This document shows positions 44,597 through 54,102 of a stretch of DNA of 64,000 nucleotides, in pieces. The notes beneath the pieces are model-generated. The model was not told the origin of the DNA, searched no databases, and worked only from the letters and a program-made list of their open reading frames with translations. A program made the position numbers and the translations under genes. Positions within the stretch are counted from its first letter, which is position 1. The number at the start of each line of letters is the position of its first letter. Source of the DNA: Postechiella marina (lineage in GTDB: Bacteria > Bacteroidota > Bacteroidia > Flavobacteriales > Flavobacteriaceae); the NCBI RefSeq assembly GCF_039538365.1, contig NZ_BAABCA010000006.1, positions 124,001 to 188,000 of the forward strand, read 5' to 3'.

Positions 44597-47092
44597 ATGA
44601 AAAAATATATACTTATTCTTACGCTAACTTTTTCATTTCATTTCTTATTTGCTCAAAGCAGAACTGTTGACTTGTTAGAACACTGGAAATTTACTCAATA
44701 TGATTACGGAGCAGCCTTTCAAGAAAATTTTGATACTACCGATTGGGATAATGTAAACGTACCTCATGACTGGGCTGCAGAAGGGGATTTTGATTTCTCC
44801 AATGATGTACAACTAACCATGGTAATACAAGACGGTGAATCTAAACCAAAATATCGTACCGGTAGATCTGGCGCTCTACCTTATACCGGTGTTGGATGGT
44901 ATAGAACGCATTTTGATATTCAAGACACCTCTAAAATTTATGAATTGCTTTTTGATGGCGCCATGAGCCATGCAAAAGTATATGTAAACGGAAAATATAT
45001 AGGCCAAAGACCTAATGGATATATTTCATTCTTTTTTGATATTAGTTCATATCTAAAAAAGGGAAATAATGTTGTTGCAGTTCGGTTAGAGAACTTTAAT
45101 AGTCAATCGCGTTGGTACCCTGGCGCTGGGTTATACAGAAAGGTCTCTTTAATTAAAAAAAATCAAAATCATATTCCTACTTGGGGAACCTTTGTAACAA
45201 CACCAGTAATTACAAAAAAAACAGCTCAAGTAAATGCCCAAGTTAAAATAGCAGGCAAAGGTATTTTAACACTAAAAAACGAAATTATTGACGCCAATGG
45301 CGCTGTTATAGCTTCTTCAAATAAAGAAATTAATGCTTCAACAACAAATATAAACAACACTACATTAGAAATAAAAAAACCAAAAATATGGGATATCGAA
45401 ACCCCTAATTTATATCAACTAAAAACCTCTTTAATTTCTAAAGGACAAGTGGTAGACGAAACGATTACTAACTTTGGAATTAGAAAATTAAAATATACTG
45501 TTGATGGATTTTATTTAAATAATAAAAAAGTGCGTTTTAAAGGTGTTAACATGCATCATGATTTAGGACCAACCGGAGCTGCCTTTTACCCTAATTTATT
45601 TAAAAGACAATTACTAAAATTAAGAGAAATGGGTGTTAACGCCATTCGTTTTTCTCATAATCCGCCAGCGCCTGAAGCCTTAGATTTATGCGACAAACTT
45701 GGTTTTTTAGCTATTGATGAAGCCTTTGATGAGTGGCAAATTGGAAAAGTAAAAAATGGATATTCAAAACATTTTGACAAATGGGCTAAAATAGATCTTA
45801 CTGAAATGATATACAGAGATCGAAATCACCCAAGTATCATTATGTGGAGCATTGGTAATGAAATTCTAGAGCAATACAGAAACGACCCTAACAATATAAC
45901 GGGTTATTTAAATGATATTGTAAAAAGTGTAGATACTACACGTGCCACAACATGTGGTTTTAATAGCGCCATAAGTGCTCTAAAAAATGGTATGGCTCAA
46001 AAAGTAGACGTAGCTGGGTTTAATTACAAACCTGGCTCGTATCATTTATTTCGTAAAAAATACCCAAACTTAAAATTCTATGCTAGCGAAACAGGTGGAA
46101 CAGTAAGCCTTCGAAACACATACAAATTCCCTGTTGTTTTCGACACATTAAGAGATGCCAAAGGTTTATCTACCAACACAAATACATTTAAAGATGGACA
46201 TCCTGGAAATTACGAAACAACCAACGTACGTTGGGGATACCCTCCGTTTAAAGAATTTGCTTCTCAAGACTATAACCCATCGGTTTACGGAGAGTTTGTT
46301 TGGACTGGTTATGATTATTTAGGAGAGCCATCTCCCTATCACGAAACGAAATCTCGTAGTTCTTATTTTGCACCTATTGATTTTGCAGGATTAGAAAAAG
46401 ATAAATTTTTCTTATATAAAGCACGTTGGAATCCAAATGAAAACGTATTACATGCTTTCCCTCACTGGTCTAACCCTGCAAAAGCAGGTACGCAGTTTCC
46501 AGTTGTTTGCTATACAAATTACGCAAAGGCAGAACTTTTTGTAAACGGAAAAAGCCAAGGTATTAAAACAAAAGAAAAACTAGACCCTGCCTTATTTTTA
46601 AACAAAGATTTAACTAAACATGGTTCTGGTGGTGCATCTTTTGAATTAATGAAAGCCTATGCTATTGTTTGGGATTCTATAACTTATAATCCAGGTGAAA
46701 TAAAAATAGTTGCTTATAGTAAAAAAGGGAAAGCCCAAGAAACACTTATATATAAAACAGCAAAAAAAGCATCAAAAATAGTAATACAGCCTGAGGTTAC
46801 AGAAATTAAACAAGGAGAAGTTGCTGTATACATTATTTCTGTAGTTGATGAAGATGGAAACTGGCAACCAAACTATGAGAAGTTATTAAATATTGAAGTC
46901 TCTGGAGCTGGAGAATTTTTAGCTTCGGCAAGTGGAGACCCTACCAATATGCAAAAACTAATAACTCCAAAAAGAAATTTATACAAAGGCAAACTTGCGG
47001 TTTTTGTAAAAGCCACCTCAACAGGAACCATTAATATTAAAGTTAATACTAAAGATTTTACAACTCAAAATCAATCTATAATTATAAAATAA
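44597..47092 (+). CDS. GH2-family glycoside hydrolase (beta-galactosidase-like), exported
   Basis: The 831 residues have a signal peptide (LTLTFSFHFLFAQS). The N-terminal sugar-binding domain (DWDNVNVPHDWAAEG) and the Ig-like domain are followed by the TIM barrel with acid/base E422 in WSIGNE and nucleophile E498 in FYASETGG. A DUF4982-like domain (CYTNYAKAELFVNGKSQG) and a C-terminal Ig/invasin-like domain close the protein. GH2 enzymes with this layout remove beta-galactose or similar residues from red-algal galactan oligosaccharides in marine Bacteroidota. The next gene starts 5 bp later. Confidence 0.92.
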   Translation: MKKYILILTLTFSFHFLFAQSRTVDLLEHWKFTQYDYGAAFQENFDTTDWDNVNVPHDWAAEGDFDFSNDVQLTMVIQDGESKPKYRTGRSGALPYTGVGWYRTHFDIQDTSKIYELLFDGAMSHAKVYVNGKYIGQRPNGYISFFFDISSYLKKGNNVVAVRLENFNSQSRWYPGAGLYRKVSLIKKNQNHIPTWGTFVTTPVITKKTAQVNAQVKIAGKGILTLKNEIIDANGAVIASSNKEINASTTNINNTTLEIKKPKIWDIETPNLYQLKTSLISKGQVVDETITNFGIRKLKYTVDGFYLNNKKVRFKGVNMHHDLGPTGAAFYPNLFKRQLLKLREMGVNAIRFSHNPPAPEALDLCDKLGFLAIDEAFDEWQIGKVKNGYSKHFDKWAKIDLTEMIYRDRNHPSIIMWSIGNEILEQYRNDPNNITGYLNDIVKSVDTTRATTCGFNSAISALKNGMAQKVDVAGFNYKPGSYHLFRKKYPNLKFYASETGGTVSLRNTYKFPVVFDTLRDAKGLSTNTNTFKDGHPGNYETTNVRWGYPPFKEFASQDYNPSVYGEFVWTGYDYLGEPSPYHETKSRSSYFAPIDFAGLEKDKFFLYKARWNPNENVLHAFPHWSNPAKAGTQFPVVCYTNYAKAELFVNGKSQGIKTKEKLDPALFLNKDLTKHGSGGASFELMKAYAIVWDSITYNPGEIKIVAYSKKGKAQETLIYKTAKKASKIVIQPEVTEIKQGEVAVYIISVVDEDGNWQPNYEKLLNIEVSGAGEFLASASGDPTNMQKLITPKRNLYKGKLAVFVKATSTGTINIKVNTKDFTTQNQSIIIK

Positions 47093-47097
47093 TAGTA

Positions 47098-47895
47098 ATG
47101 GCTTCAAAATTTAAAACTACAGAGATATCTAATCCCGAATTCGAAAGTAATAATTTACGTTTTATAACTGTAAAGAGTAAAAACTTGAAAGGACGCGGCG
47201 ATATTTGTGTTTTTGTGCCACCAAATACCAACTTAAAAGATTTACCTATAATTGTTTTAATGCATGGCGTTTATGGTAGTGCTTGGATTTGGCCTCATAA
47301 AACAGGCGTACATTTTACTGCATTAAAAATGATGGAAGCTGGATTGATAAAGCCTATGGTTATAGCTATGCCTTCAGACGGACTATGGGGAGATGGTTCT
47401 GGTTACATACCTCATCAAACTTTAAATTTTGAAAATTGGATTGTAAACGATGTTATAGATGCTGTAATTGAAAATATTAGTTGTACAAGCAATAACTCTA
47501 ATCTTTATATCTCTGGATTATCTATGGGAGGTTTTGGCGCTTTACGCTTAGGCATCAAATACGCTAATAAATTTAAAGCCATTTCTGCACATTCTTCTAT
47601 TACAGATGTAGAACAAATGCCTTTATTTGTTGAAGAGTCTTTGGAAACTTATAAAAAAGGAAATATTGAAGACCAATCTGTGTGGAAAACTATTCAAAAT
47701 AGAAAAGAAAGCCTACCTTTAATTAGATTTGATTGTGGTAAAAACGACTTACTAATAGAACACAATAGAAAGCTTCATCAGCAATTAAAAGAAGCAAATA
47801 TAAACCATGTTTATCAAGAATTTGAAGGTGCTCACGAATGGAAATATTGGCAAGAACATATAAAAGATTCGCTACTATTTTTTAACAAAGTATAA
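47098..47895 (+). CDS. Cytoplasmic alpha/beta-hydrolase (esterase D/CE1-like)
   Basis: The 265 residues have an alpha/beta-hydrolase core: oxyanion region VLMHGVYGSAWIW, nucleophile elbow GLSMGGFGAL, acid residue in CGKNDLLIEHN and catalytic His in GAHEWKYW. This matches the putative-esterase family that includes S-formylglutathione hydrolase and CE1. There is no signal peptide. With the class III-like dehydrogenase upstream, a formaldehyde-detoxifying pair is conceivable because S-formylglutathione hydrolase and class III ADH often sit together; removal of an ester from an imported sugar is the alternative. Confidence 0.85.
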   Translation: MASKFKTTEISNPEFESNNLRFITVKSKNLKGRGDICVFVPPNTNLKDLPIIVLMHGVYGSAWIWPHKTGVHFTALKMMEAGLIKPMVIAMPSDGLWGDGSGYIPHQTLNFENWIVNDVIDAVIENISCTSNNSNLYISGLSMGGFGALRLGIKYANKFKAISAHSSITDVEQMPLFVEESLETYKKGNIEDQSVWKTIQNRKESLPLIRFDCGKNDLLIEHNRKLHQQLKEANINHVYQEFEGAHEWKYWQEHIKDSLLFFNKV

Positions 47896-47936
47896 TAAAA
47901 AGCCCTAAAAGAGCCCATTTTACAGTCAGAAATTAC

Positions 47937-47972
47937 AAAAAGCATCAAAACTAAAAATTGATGCTTTTTTTA
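47937..47972 (+). terminator. Rho-independent terminator after the esterase
   Basis: AAAAAGCATCAA pairs with TTGATGCTTTTT around a short loop, followed by a T-run. It ends the dehydrogenase-GH2-esterase transcript. Confidence 0.88.
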
Positions 47973-48005
47973 ATAACATATGGTTTTCATGTAACATATG
48001 TTCCA
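47973..48005. promoter_or_regulatory. Two TAACATATG motifs upstream of a sulfatase operon
   Basis: TAACATATG occurs at 47973 and 47992, 19 bp apart; the second reads TAACATATGTTCCA, identical over 14 bases to the motif upstream of fucP at 32834. Located about 90-120 bp before the sulfatase start at 48095, it may be the site of a shared activator. Confidence 0.45.
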
Positions 48006-48094
48006 AACTTCATACCTAATGGTTATAAACTTTTCTAATAAAAAGCATTGACTTACTTTTATCTTAATTAAAATTATAATTACCCGCTTTTAAA

Positions 48095-49750
48095 ATGAAA
48101 AAATCAGTTTTTTACTTCCTTTTTATCTATGTTGCTTTTCAAACAAATATATTAGCTCAAGATAAACCAAACTTCGTTTTTATACTTACCGATGATCAAT
48201 CTTACGGAATGATGGGGTGTACCGGAAACAATATTGTACAAACGCCAAATATAGACAAACTAGCTAGCGATGGTACTTTATTTACTAACGCACACATTAC
48301 AAGTGCTATTTGCACACCAAGTAGAATTTCTATCTTACTTAGCCAATACGAAAGAAAACATGCTGTAAACTTTAACTCTGGAACTTCTGTTTCTGATGAA
48401 GCTTGGGCAAAATCTTACCCAATGGTAATGAGAGATGCTGGATACTATACTGGATGGGTTGGAAAAAACCATGCCCCAATTGGTAAAGGCGGTTACAACA
48501 GTGGCGTTATGGAAAAAAGTTTCGACTATTGGTATGCTGGTCATGGCCATATTAGGTTTTATCCTAAGGATGTACATAAAATATTTAACGATGCCATAGC
48601 CAATACACAGGTTGAAGTTATACAAGAAGGTGTTGATGATTTTCTCGATCCTAACGAAAGAAAACTAAAAGGTGCTGTTAAATTTTTAGAAAACAGACCT
48701 TCTAACAAACCATTTTTATTATCTATAAACTTTAATTTACCCCATGGAGCTGGTACTGGCTCTATGAAAATGAAAAAAACTGATGACGATATTTACAAAA
48801 CCTTATATAGAGATAAAAATATTCCGTTACCTGCTAACTATATTGCTAAAAAAGATATAAAAACACCTAAACTACCAGCCAATTTATTGCGCGCAGAAGA
48901 AAGACAAGCTGGGTATAGCTATGCAGATACACCAGAAGGTTTTACAGAAAGATACATTAGGCAATTACAAGCCATGACAGGTATAGATCGATTAGTAGGT
49001 AACTTAAGAGAAAAACTTAAAAACTTAAAACTAGATAAAAATACAATCATCATTTTCACATCAGATCACGGATTGTTTATGGGAGAGCAAGGTTTAGGCG
49101 GAAAAGCCCTTTGCTACGAAAAAACGACACATGTACCTATGATAGTTTTTAATCCAGCAAACAAAAGAAAACAAAGAGGATTAAAAAGTGATGCTTTAGT
49201 ACAAAGCATTGATATTGCTCCTACAATGGCTGCTCTTGCAGGCGTAAAAGTTCCTGATTCTTTTCAAGGAAAAGATATTTCTAACCTTATTACAAACCCA
49301 TCGGCAGAAGTTAGAGATTATGTTTATACCGAAAACTTATGGTCTACACAATTTGGAAACCCTAAGATTGAAGCGGTTCAAAACAAAGAATGGAAATATT
49401 TAAGGTATTATAAAAACACAACATTTCCTGCTAGTAAAAAAATTAAAGCTGCTAAAGCTTTAGGTATTAAAGAAAATGTAATTCTTTACAGCGTACACGA
49501 TGTAGATATAGCTATATACCGTGATTTATCAGACTCCTCTTTGGAAGGTGAGCAACCTGTTTACGAAGAGTTGTACAATTTAAAAAATGATCCAGCCGAA
49601 TTAAACAACCTTGCTAACAACCAAGAGCATAAAAATATTCTTGAAAAACTTCGAGGAGTTTGGAAAACAGAATTAACAAATGCCCGTGGAACAGGAAAAC
49701 CATCGGTATACAGATACACTAACGACAGTCACCCTAAAGGCGGACACTAA
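48095..49750 (+). CDS. S1-family sulfatase, Cys-type, exported
   Basis: The 551 residues start with a signal peptide (FIYVAFQTNILAQ). Metal Asp residues lie in ILTDDQSYGMMG. The formylglycine site is C73 in CTPSRISILLSQ. FTSDHGLFMGEQGLGGK follows as the second metal region. The Ser-Gln after the motif in place of Thr-Gly and the basic insertion at about 220-240 set it apart from the other sulfatases here. It shares an operon with the next sulfatase (12 bp gap). Confidence 0.93.
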   Translation: MKKSVFYFLFIYVAFQTNILAQDKPNFVFILTDDQSYGMMGCTGNNIVQTPNIDKLASDGTLFTNAHITSAICTPSRISILLSQYERKHAVNFNSGTSVSDEAWAKSYPMVMRDAGYYTGWVGKNHAPIGKGGYNSGVMEKSFDYWYAGHGHIRFYPKDVHKIFNDAIANTQVEVIQEGVDDFLDPNERKLKGAVKFLENRPSNKPFLLSINFNLPHGAGTGSMKMKKTDDDIYKTLYRDKNIPLPANYIAKKDIKTPKLPANLLRAEERQAGYSYADTPEGFTERYIRQLQAMTGIDRLVGNLREKLKNLKLDKNTIIIFTSDHGLFMGEQGLGGKALCYEKTTHVPMIVFNPANKRKQRGLKSDALVQSIDIAPTMAALAGVKVPDSFQGKDISNLITNPSAEVRDYVYTENLWSTQFGNPKIEAVQNKEWKYLRYYKNTTFPASKKIKAAKALGIKENVILYSVHDVDIAIYRDLSDSSLEGEQPVYEELYNLKNDPAELNNLANNQEHKNILEKLRGVWKTELTNARGTGKPSVYRYTNDSHPKGGH

Positions 49751-49762
49751 ACAACAAACCAA

Positions 49763-51190
49763 ATGAGATTTTATTATTTATTATTAATTGGATTAGTATT
49801 TTCTTGCAATCAAGAAAAAACCAAACTTATAGCAGAGAACACTCCTGCTAAAACACATACTAAAAAACCCAACATTATTATAATTCTTACAGATGATCAA
49901 GGATGGGCAGATGTTGGATTTAATGGTTGCACAGATATACCAACACCAAATCTAGATAAAATGGCTGCAGAAGGCGTTATATTTTCTAACGGTTATGTAT
50001 CTCACCCATACTGCAGCCCTTCAAGAGCTGGTATTATGACTGGACGCTATCAAGCACGTTTTGGTCATGATTGTAATATGCCATACAATCATGAAGAAAA
50101 CGATAATACGGTTGGCACGCCGCTTTCTGAAAAAATGATATCGGAAGCTTTAAAAGAACAAGGCTACACCACTAGTGCTATTGGTAAATGGCACTTAGGA
50201 GATCATCCAGATTTATATCCTCCTGCACAAGGTTACGACCATTGGTTTGGTTTTGCTGGTGGCGGAATGAATTACTGGGGAACAGCTAAAGACCAAATAC
50301 ATATGATTTTTAGAAACAACAAACCTGTTCCTGAAAATGAATTAAGCTACCTAACAGACGATTTTACAAACGAGGCCATAGACTACATAGACAAAAATGA
50401 TGAAAAACCATTTTTTATGTACTTAGCTTATAACGCACCACACTCGCCAGACCATGCTACAGAGCAATATTTAGAACAAACAAAACATATTGAATACGCA
50501 GACAGAAGCGTTTATGGTGCTATGGTAAATGGTGTAGATTATGGCGTTGGTAGAATAGACTCTACACTTGTTGCTAAAGGTATTAAAGATAATACAATTG
50601 TTGTATTTTTAAGTGATAACGGAGGAAGAAAAGAACATGCCGATAACAGGCCAAACAGAGGCCATAAAGGGATGATTTTTGAAGGAGGCATAAAAGTACC
50701 TTTCTTTATTAGATGGCCAGAAGGCATAAAAGCAAACCAAACGTACGATAAACCTATAATATCTTTAGACATCTTCCCTACCCTACTAAATGCTGCCGGA
50801 GGAGACGCATCAAAAGAAACGCAACTAGAAGGTAAAGATTTATTACCTTATATAAAAAACGAAAACCCAAATAAGCCTCACGATGTATTATTTTGGAGAT
50901 CTGTTGGTGGTTTTGAATATGCGGTTAGAAAAGGAAAATACAAACTATACAAAAGTGCCTATAAAAATAAACTAATGCTTTTTGATTTAGAAAAAGATAG
51001 TTTTGAAAGACACGATATAGCAGATAATAATCCTGAAATTATAGACATGCTAAATAAAACTTATAAAGAATGGGATGCTAAAAACATGGATCCGCAATGG
51101 TTTGATCCACACGGAAAAAACGTTATTAAAGAAGAAAAGAAACTGCAAGATGCTAGAAGAAACTCTTTAAATCCGAAGTTAAAAAAGTAA
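49763..51190 (+). CDS. S1-family sulfatase, Cys-type, lipoprotein (S1_19/S1_16-like)
   Basis: The 475 residues start with a lipoprotein signal (LVFSC). ILTDDQGWADVGFNG gives the metal Asp pair. The formylglycine site is C84 in CSPSRAGIMTGRYQARFGHD, which resembles galactose-sulfate sulfatases that act on carrageenan- and agar-type galactans. GKWHLGDHPDLYPPAQGYDHWFG and FLSDNGG are also typical. The subfamily was judged by eye only. A role in desulfating galactose residues fits the local GH2 and GH16. Confidence 0.93.
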   Translation: MRFYYLLLIGLVFSCNQEKTKLIAENTPAKTHTKKPNIIIILTDDQGWADVGFNGCTDIPTPNLDKMAAEGVIFSNGYVSHPYCSPSRAGIMTGRYQARFGHDCNMPYNHEENDNTVGTPLSEKMISEALKEQGYTTSAIGKWHLGDHPDLYPPAQGYDHWFGFAGGGMNYWGTAKDQIHMIFRNNKPVPENELSYLTDDFTNEAIDYIDKNDEKPFFMYLAYNAPHSPDHATEQYLEQTKHIEYADRSVYGAMVNGVDYGVGRIDSTLVAKGIKDNTIVVFLSDNGGRKEHADNRPNRGHKGMIFEGGIKVPFFIRWPEGIKANQTYDKPIISLDIFPTLLNAAGGDASKETQLEGKDLLPYIKNENPNKPHDVLFWRSVGGFEYAVRKGKYKLYKSAYKNKLMLFDLEKDSFERHDIADNNPEIIDMLNKTYKEWDAKNMDPQWFDPHGKNVIKEEKKLQDARRNSLNPKLKK

Positions 51191-51207
51191 CCCTAAAGCT
51201 GTCAACT

Positions 51208-51245
51208 AAAAAAAATCCCATTATAAATTTTAATGGGATTTTTTT
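51208..51245. terminator. Bidirectional terminator
   Basis: AAAAAATCCCATTA pairs with TAATGGGATTTTTT and serves the sulfatase operon on the + strand and the GH16 gene on the - strand. Confidence 0.9.
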
Positions 51246-51249
51246 AGTT

Positions 51250-52113
51250 TTACTTTTTAAGCTTCCATACTCTAAAATATTTTACATGATATTCGCCATT
51301 TAACCTATTATTGTCTGGCAAAGCACCAAACCACTTATTAGATTCACAATTAAAATTAACCTCTAAAGGTTGATGCCAATGCGTATTTTTTGCTTCTCTA
51401 AAAAGAACGCCATCTATATAAAATCTAATAAATTCTGGAGTCCACTCTAAACCCCAAGTATGGTAACCAGCTTGCAACTCTTCTGGAAAATAATATTTTT
51501 TAGTTCTAGAAAAGTGTTTTTTAACATCACCTTTATCTTTAGGAGCTTTAAACACATGAATATTAGAGTTTAAATCGTGTTTATTATAAGGCACACCTGG
51601 AGCGTTTTCGCAAATATCAATTTCTGTCCACCAATCTCTAGACACATTTGTCATCCAAAAACCAGAAACCCATGGCGCATCCATTAACTTTAGTTCTGCT
51701 TCAAAATAACCATAAAGAAACTTTTGTTTGCTTTTAATAAAACCAGTGCTATGTGTAAATTTTTCTGGCAAATTTTCTTTACCATGTTTATTAACACGAA
51801 TTACCAGTTCGCCATTTTCTAAACTTACATTAGAACCATGAAAATATGTTGGAGGTCTTCCTTTCCATTTTGGATTATTTGGATACCATAATACTTCATT
51901 CAATTCTTTTTTATCAAACTCGTCTGAAGCAGCCTTATTCAACTTCCATTTCTCTTTGTTTTTTTGGTCAGATAAAGGCAATTTATTATTTAACCTTTTA
52001 GGTCGTTTTACTAAACTTACAGAATCTACATATTTTTTTGGTGGAATTGTTAAATCTTGAGAATAACTACTAAGCGACATGAGCGCAATGGTAATAGAAA
52101 AGATATATTTCAT
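51250..52113 (-). CDS. GH16 endo-galactanase-like (agarase/porphyranase/carrageenase type)
   Basis: The 287 residues have a signal peptide (ITIALMSLSSYS). The catalytic motif EIDICE gives nucleophile E164, helper D166 and acid/base E169. APWVSGFWMTNVS precedes it and YHTWGLEWTPEFIRFYIDG follows. The sequence lacks the laminarinase-specific WPAxWML and differs clearly from the GH16 enzymes at 3.7-8.5 kb, so a sulfated or agar-type galactan is the likelier substrate. Which subfamily it belongs to was not resolved. Confidence 0.87.
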   Translation of the reverse strand: MKYIFSITIALMSLSSYSQDLTIPPKKYVDSVSLVKRPKRLNNKLPLSDQKNKEKWKLNKAASDEFDKKELNEVLWYPNNPKWKGRPPTYFHGSNVSLENGELVIRVNKHGKENLPEKFTHSTGFIKSKQKFLYGYFEAELKLMDAPWVSGFWMTNVSRDWWTEIDICENAPGVPYNKHDLNSNIHVFKAPKDKGDVKKHFSRTKKYYFPEELQAGYHTWGLEWTPEFIRFYIDGVLFREAKNTHWHQPLEVNFNCESNKWFGALPDNNRLNGEYHVKYFRVWKLKK

Positions 52114-52296
52114 TTTTGTAATTTTATTTCAGTAAATCTATTCAAACTCTAAATAAAGGAACAGTACTATTGTCTCATAATTTAAATCAAATGTGTTTGT
52201 TCATGATAATTTATACGTTATAACAGATAAAAACGAATCTATAAATGTAAAAATTAGCTTCTATATTGTACATCTCTATTTTTTCACTTTATAGTT

Positions 52297-53589
52297 ATGA
52301 CGAGCCTAATTATTTTATTACTATGCATTATTTTATTAATTGTAGCTATAACAGTTTTTAAAATTCATCCTATTCCAGTACTTTTAATTTCTGGACTAAT
52401 TTTAGGATTATCTATAGGCTTATCTGTAGAAAAAGTTACCGAAAGTCTTTTAAATGGTTTTGGAAACACCCTAAAATGGATTGGCTTAATTATATTATTT
52501 GGCACTCTTTTAGGCGAAATTCTGTCTGATACTGGTGGTGCAGATATAATAGCAGATAGTATTATAAAACTATTTGGTATTAAACGACTACCTCTAAGTA
52601 TGGCAGTAATTGGTTTTCTGGTAGGTATTCCTGTTTTTGTAGATGTTGCTTATTTAACACTTTTACCAACCATTATGGTATTATCAAAAAAATCTGGACA
52701 TTCGGTATTGGTGTTAGGGTTATCTTTAGCTATGAGTTTAACTGTGGCTCATGCCCTTATACCCCCAACGCCCGGGCCTTTAATTGTTGCTTCCATGTTA
52801 GAAATTAAAGACATAGGACGCATTATACCTACAAACATACTTGTAGCCATTGCTGCCATAACTGGTGGTTTTATTTGGATAAAATGGAATACTAAAAAAC
52901 TAACAGTAAAAATTACTACAAACAAAACCAACATCTTAGAAAAGAAAAGCATTACGGGTTATAAAAAGATTTTACCCTTTTTAGCTTTGCTTATGCCTAT
53001 TTTTTTAATGTCTATTGGCTCGGTGTTTTCTCAAGGAGGTGCGGTAATTCAATTTATAAAAAACCCAATTTGGGCCTTGTTAATTGGCGTTGCCTTTTCT
53101 TTACCTTTAATTGATAAAAAGGATTTTTCTAAAAAGTTAAATAATTTTTTTCATAGTGCAGGCTCAAAGTCTGCTACAGTTATTTTAATAACAGGCACCG
53201 GTGGAGCTTTTGGACAAGTTATTAAAGACTCTAACATTGTTAGCTCTTTATTTTCTGACCCCACAGGTATTTCTACAACAGGTATATTAATACCTTTTGC
53301 TCTAAGCTTTTTATTTACAACAGTAACAGGATCTATTACCGTGTCTTTAATTACGACAGCATCAATAGTTGCGCCTTTAATTACTAACGGAACATTACCT
53401 CCAGAAATTACAGCAGCAGCTATTGGGGCAGGCTCTTTAGGTATTATACATGTAAACAGCAGTTTTTTCTGGCTATTTAAAGAAGCTCACGGTTTTTCTA
53501 CCTCTCGAATTTTAAAATCTTTTAGCATGCTTTCTGGAATTGTTGCCTTAAGCGGTGGGTTAATGGCAATACTATTATACATGCTTTAA
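52297..53589 (+). CDS. GntP-family gluconate-type permease
   Basis: The 430 residues are almost all hydrophobic membrane segments, beginning LIILLLCIILLIVAITVF. The GntP-type motifs VDVAYLTLLPTIMVLSKKSG and AHALIPPTPGPLIVAS are clear. The family imports gluconate and related aldonates with protons. Near an L-galactonate pathway it may import L-galactonate or another aldonate formed outside the cell; this is inference. A 513-bp gene-free gap follows. Confidence 0.88.
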   Translation: MTSLIILLLCIILLIVAITVFKIHPIPVLLISGLILGLSIGLSVEKVTESLLNGFGNTLKWIGLIILFGTLLGEILSDTGGADIIADSIIKLFGIKRLPLSMAVIGFLVGIPVFVDVAYLTLLPTIMVLSKKSGHSVLVLGLSLAMSLTVAHALIPPTPGPLIVASMLEIKDIGRIIPTNILVAIAAITGGFIWIKWNTKKLTVKITTNKTNILEKKSITGYKKILPFLALLMPIFLMSIGSVFSQGGAVIQFIKNPIWALLIGVAFSLPLIDKKDFSKKLNNFFHSAGSKSATVILITGTGGAFGQVIKDSNIVSSLFSDPTGISTTGILIPFALSFLFTTVTGSITVSLITTASIVAPLITNGTLPPEITAAAIGAGSLGIIHVNSSFFWLFKEAHGFSTSRILKSFSMLSGIVALSGGLMAILLYML

Positions 53590-54102
53590 AACATATAAAC
53601 AATTATTTTTTTAACTAAACACAAAAAAATTATCATAAAAATCATATATTGCTATTAACTAACTATTATGTTTAGTTTTTTAAACAACACATAAACTGCT
53701 TATATTCAGATAATTAAAGCGATTTCTTTAATTTAAATATTAGTTTATGGTATAAATTGTTTTAAAAACAGAACATTATTACATTAACTTATTTGTCTTT
53801 AATACCAGAGATAAATATGTTTAACAATAACAACTAACGCTAAATAAACTAAAAGTATGCAAACCAATTATTCATTAAAAACCTAAGCCCATAATTTACT
53901 AATATCAGGGCATTTTAGTTATTAAAAAATCAATCTTAAATAATTAAAATAAGTAAACCCTACATTTCATTTTTACTTTTCTATTGTACATTAATTCAAA
54001 CCACAGAATTATACAATGGAATATTCTAGCTTATATGCTTATATATTTTTTAATTAAAACTATATACTGCATTATAATTGAGCCATTAATAATAGTTATA
54101 TT
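53590..54102. other. 513-bp AT-rich intergenic region without a gene
   Basis: No supported reading frame, tRNA or clear hairpin terminator is visible. The region separates the GntP gene from the FecI-type sigma factor and presumably contains the latter's promoter, but I cannot fix the elements. Confidence 0.6.
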
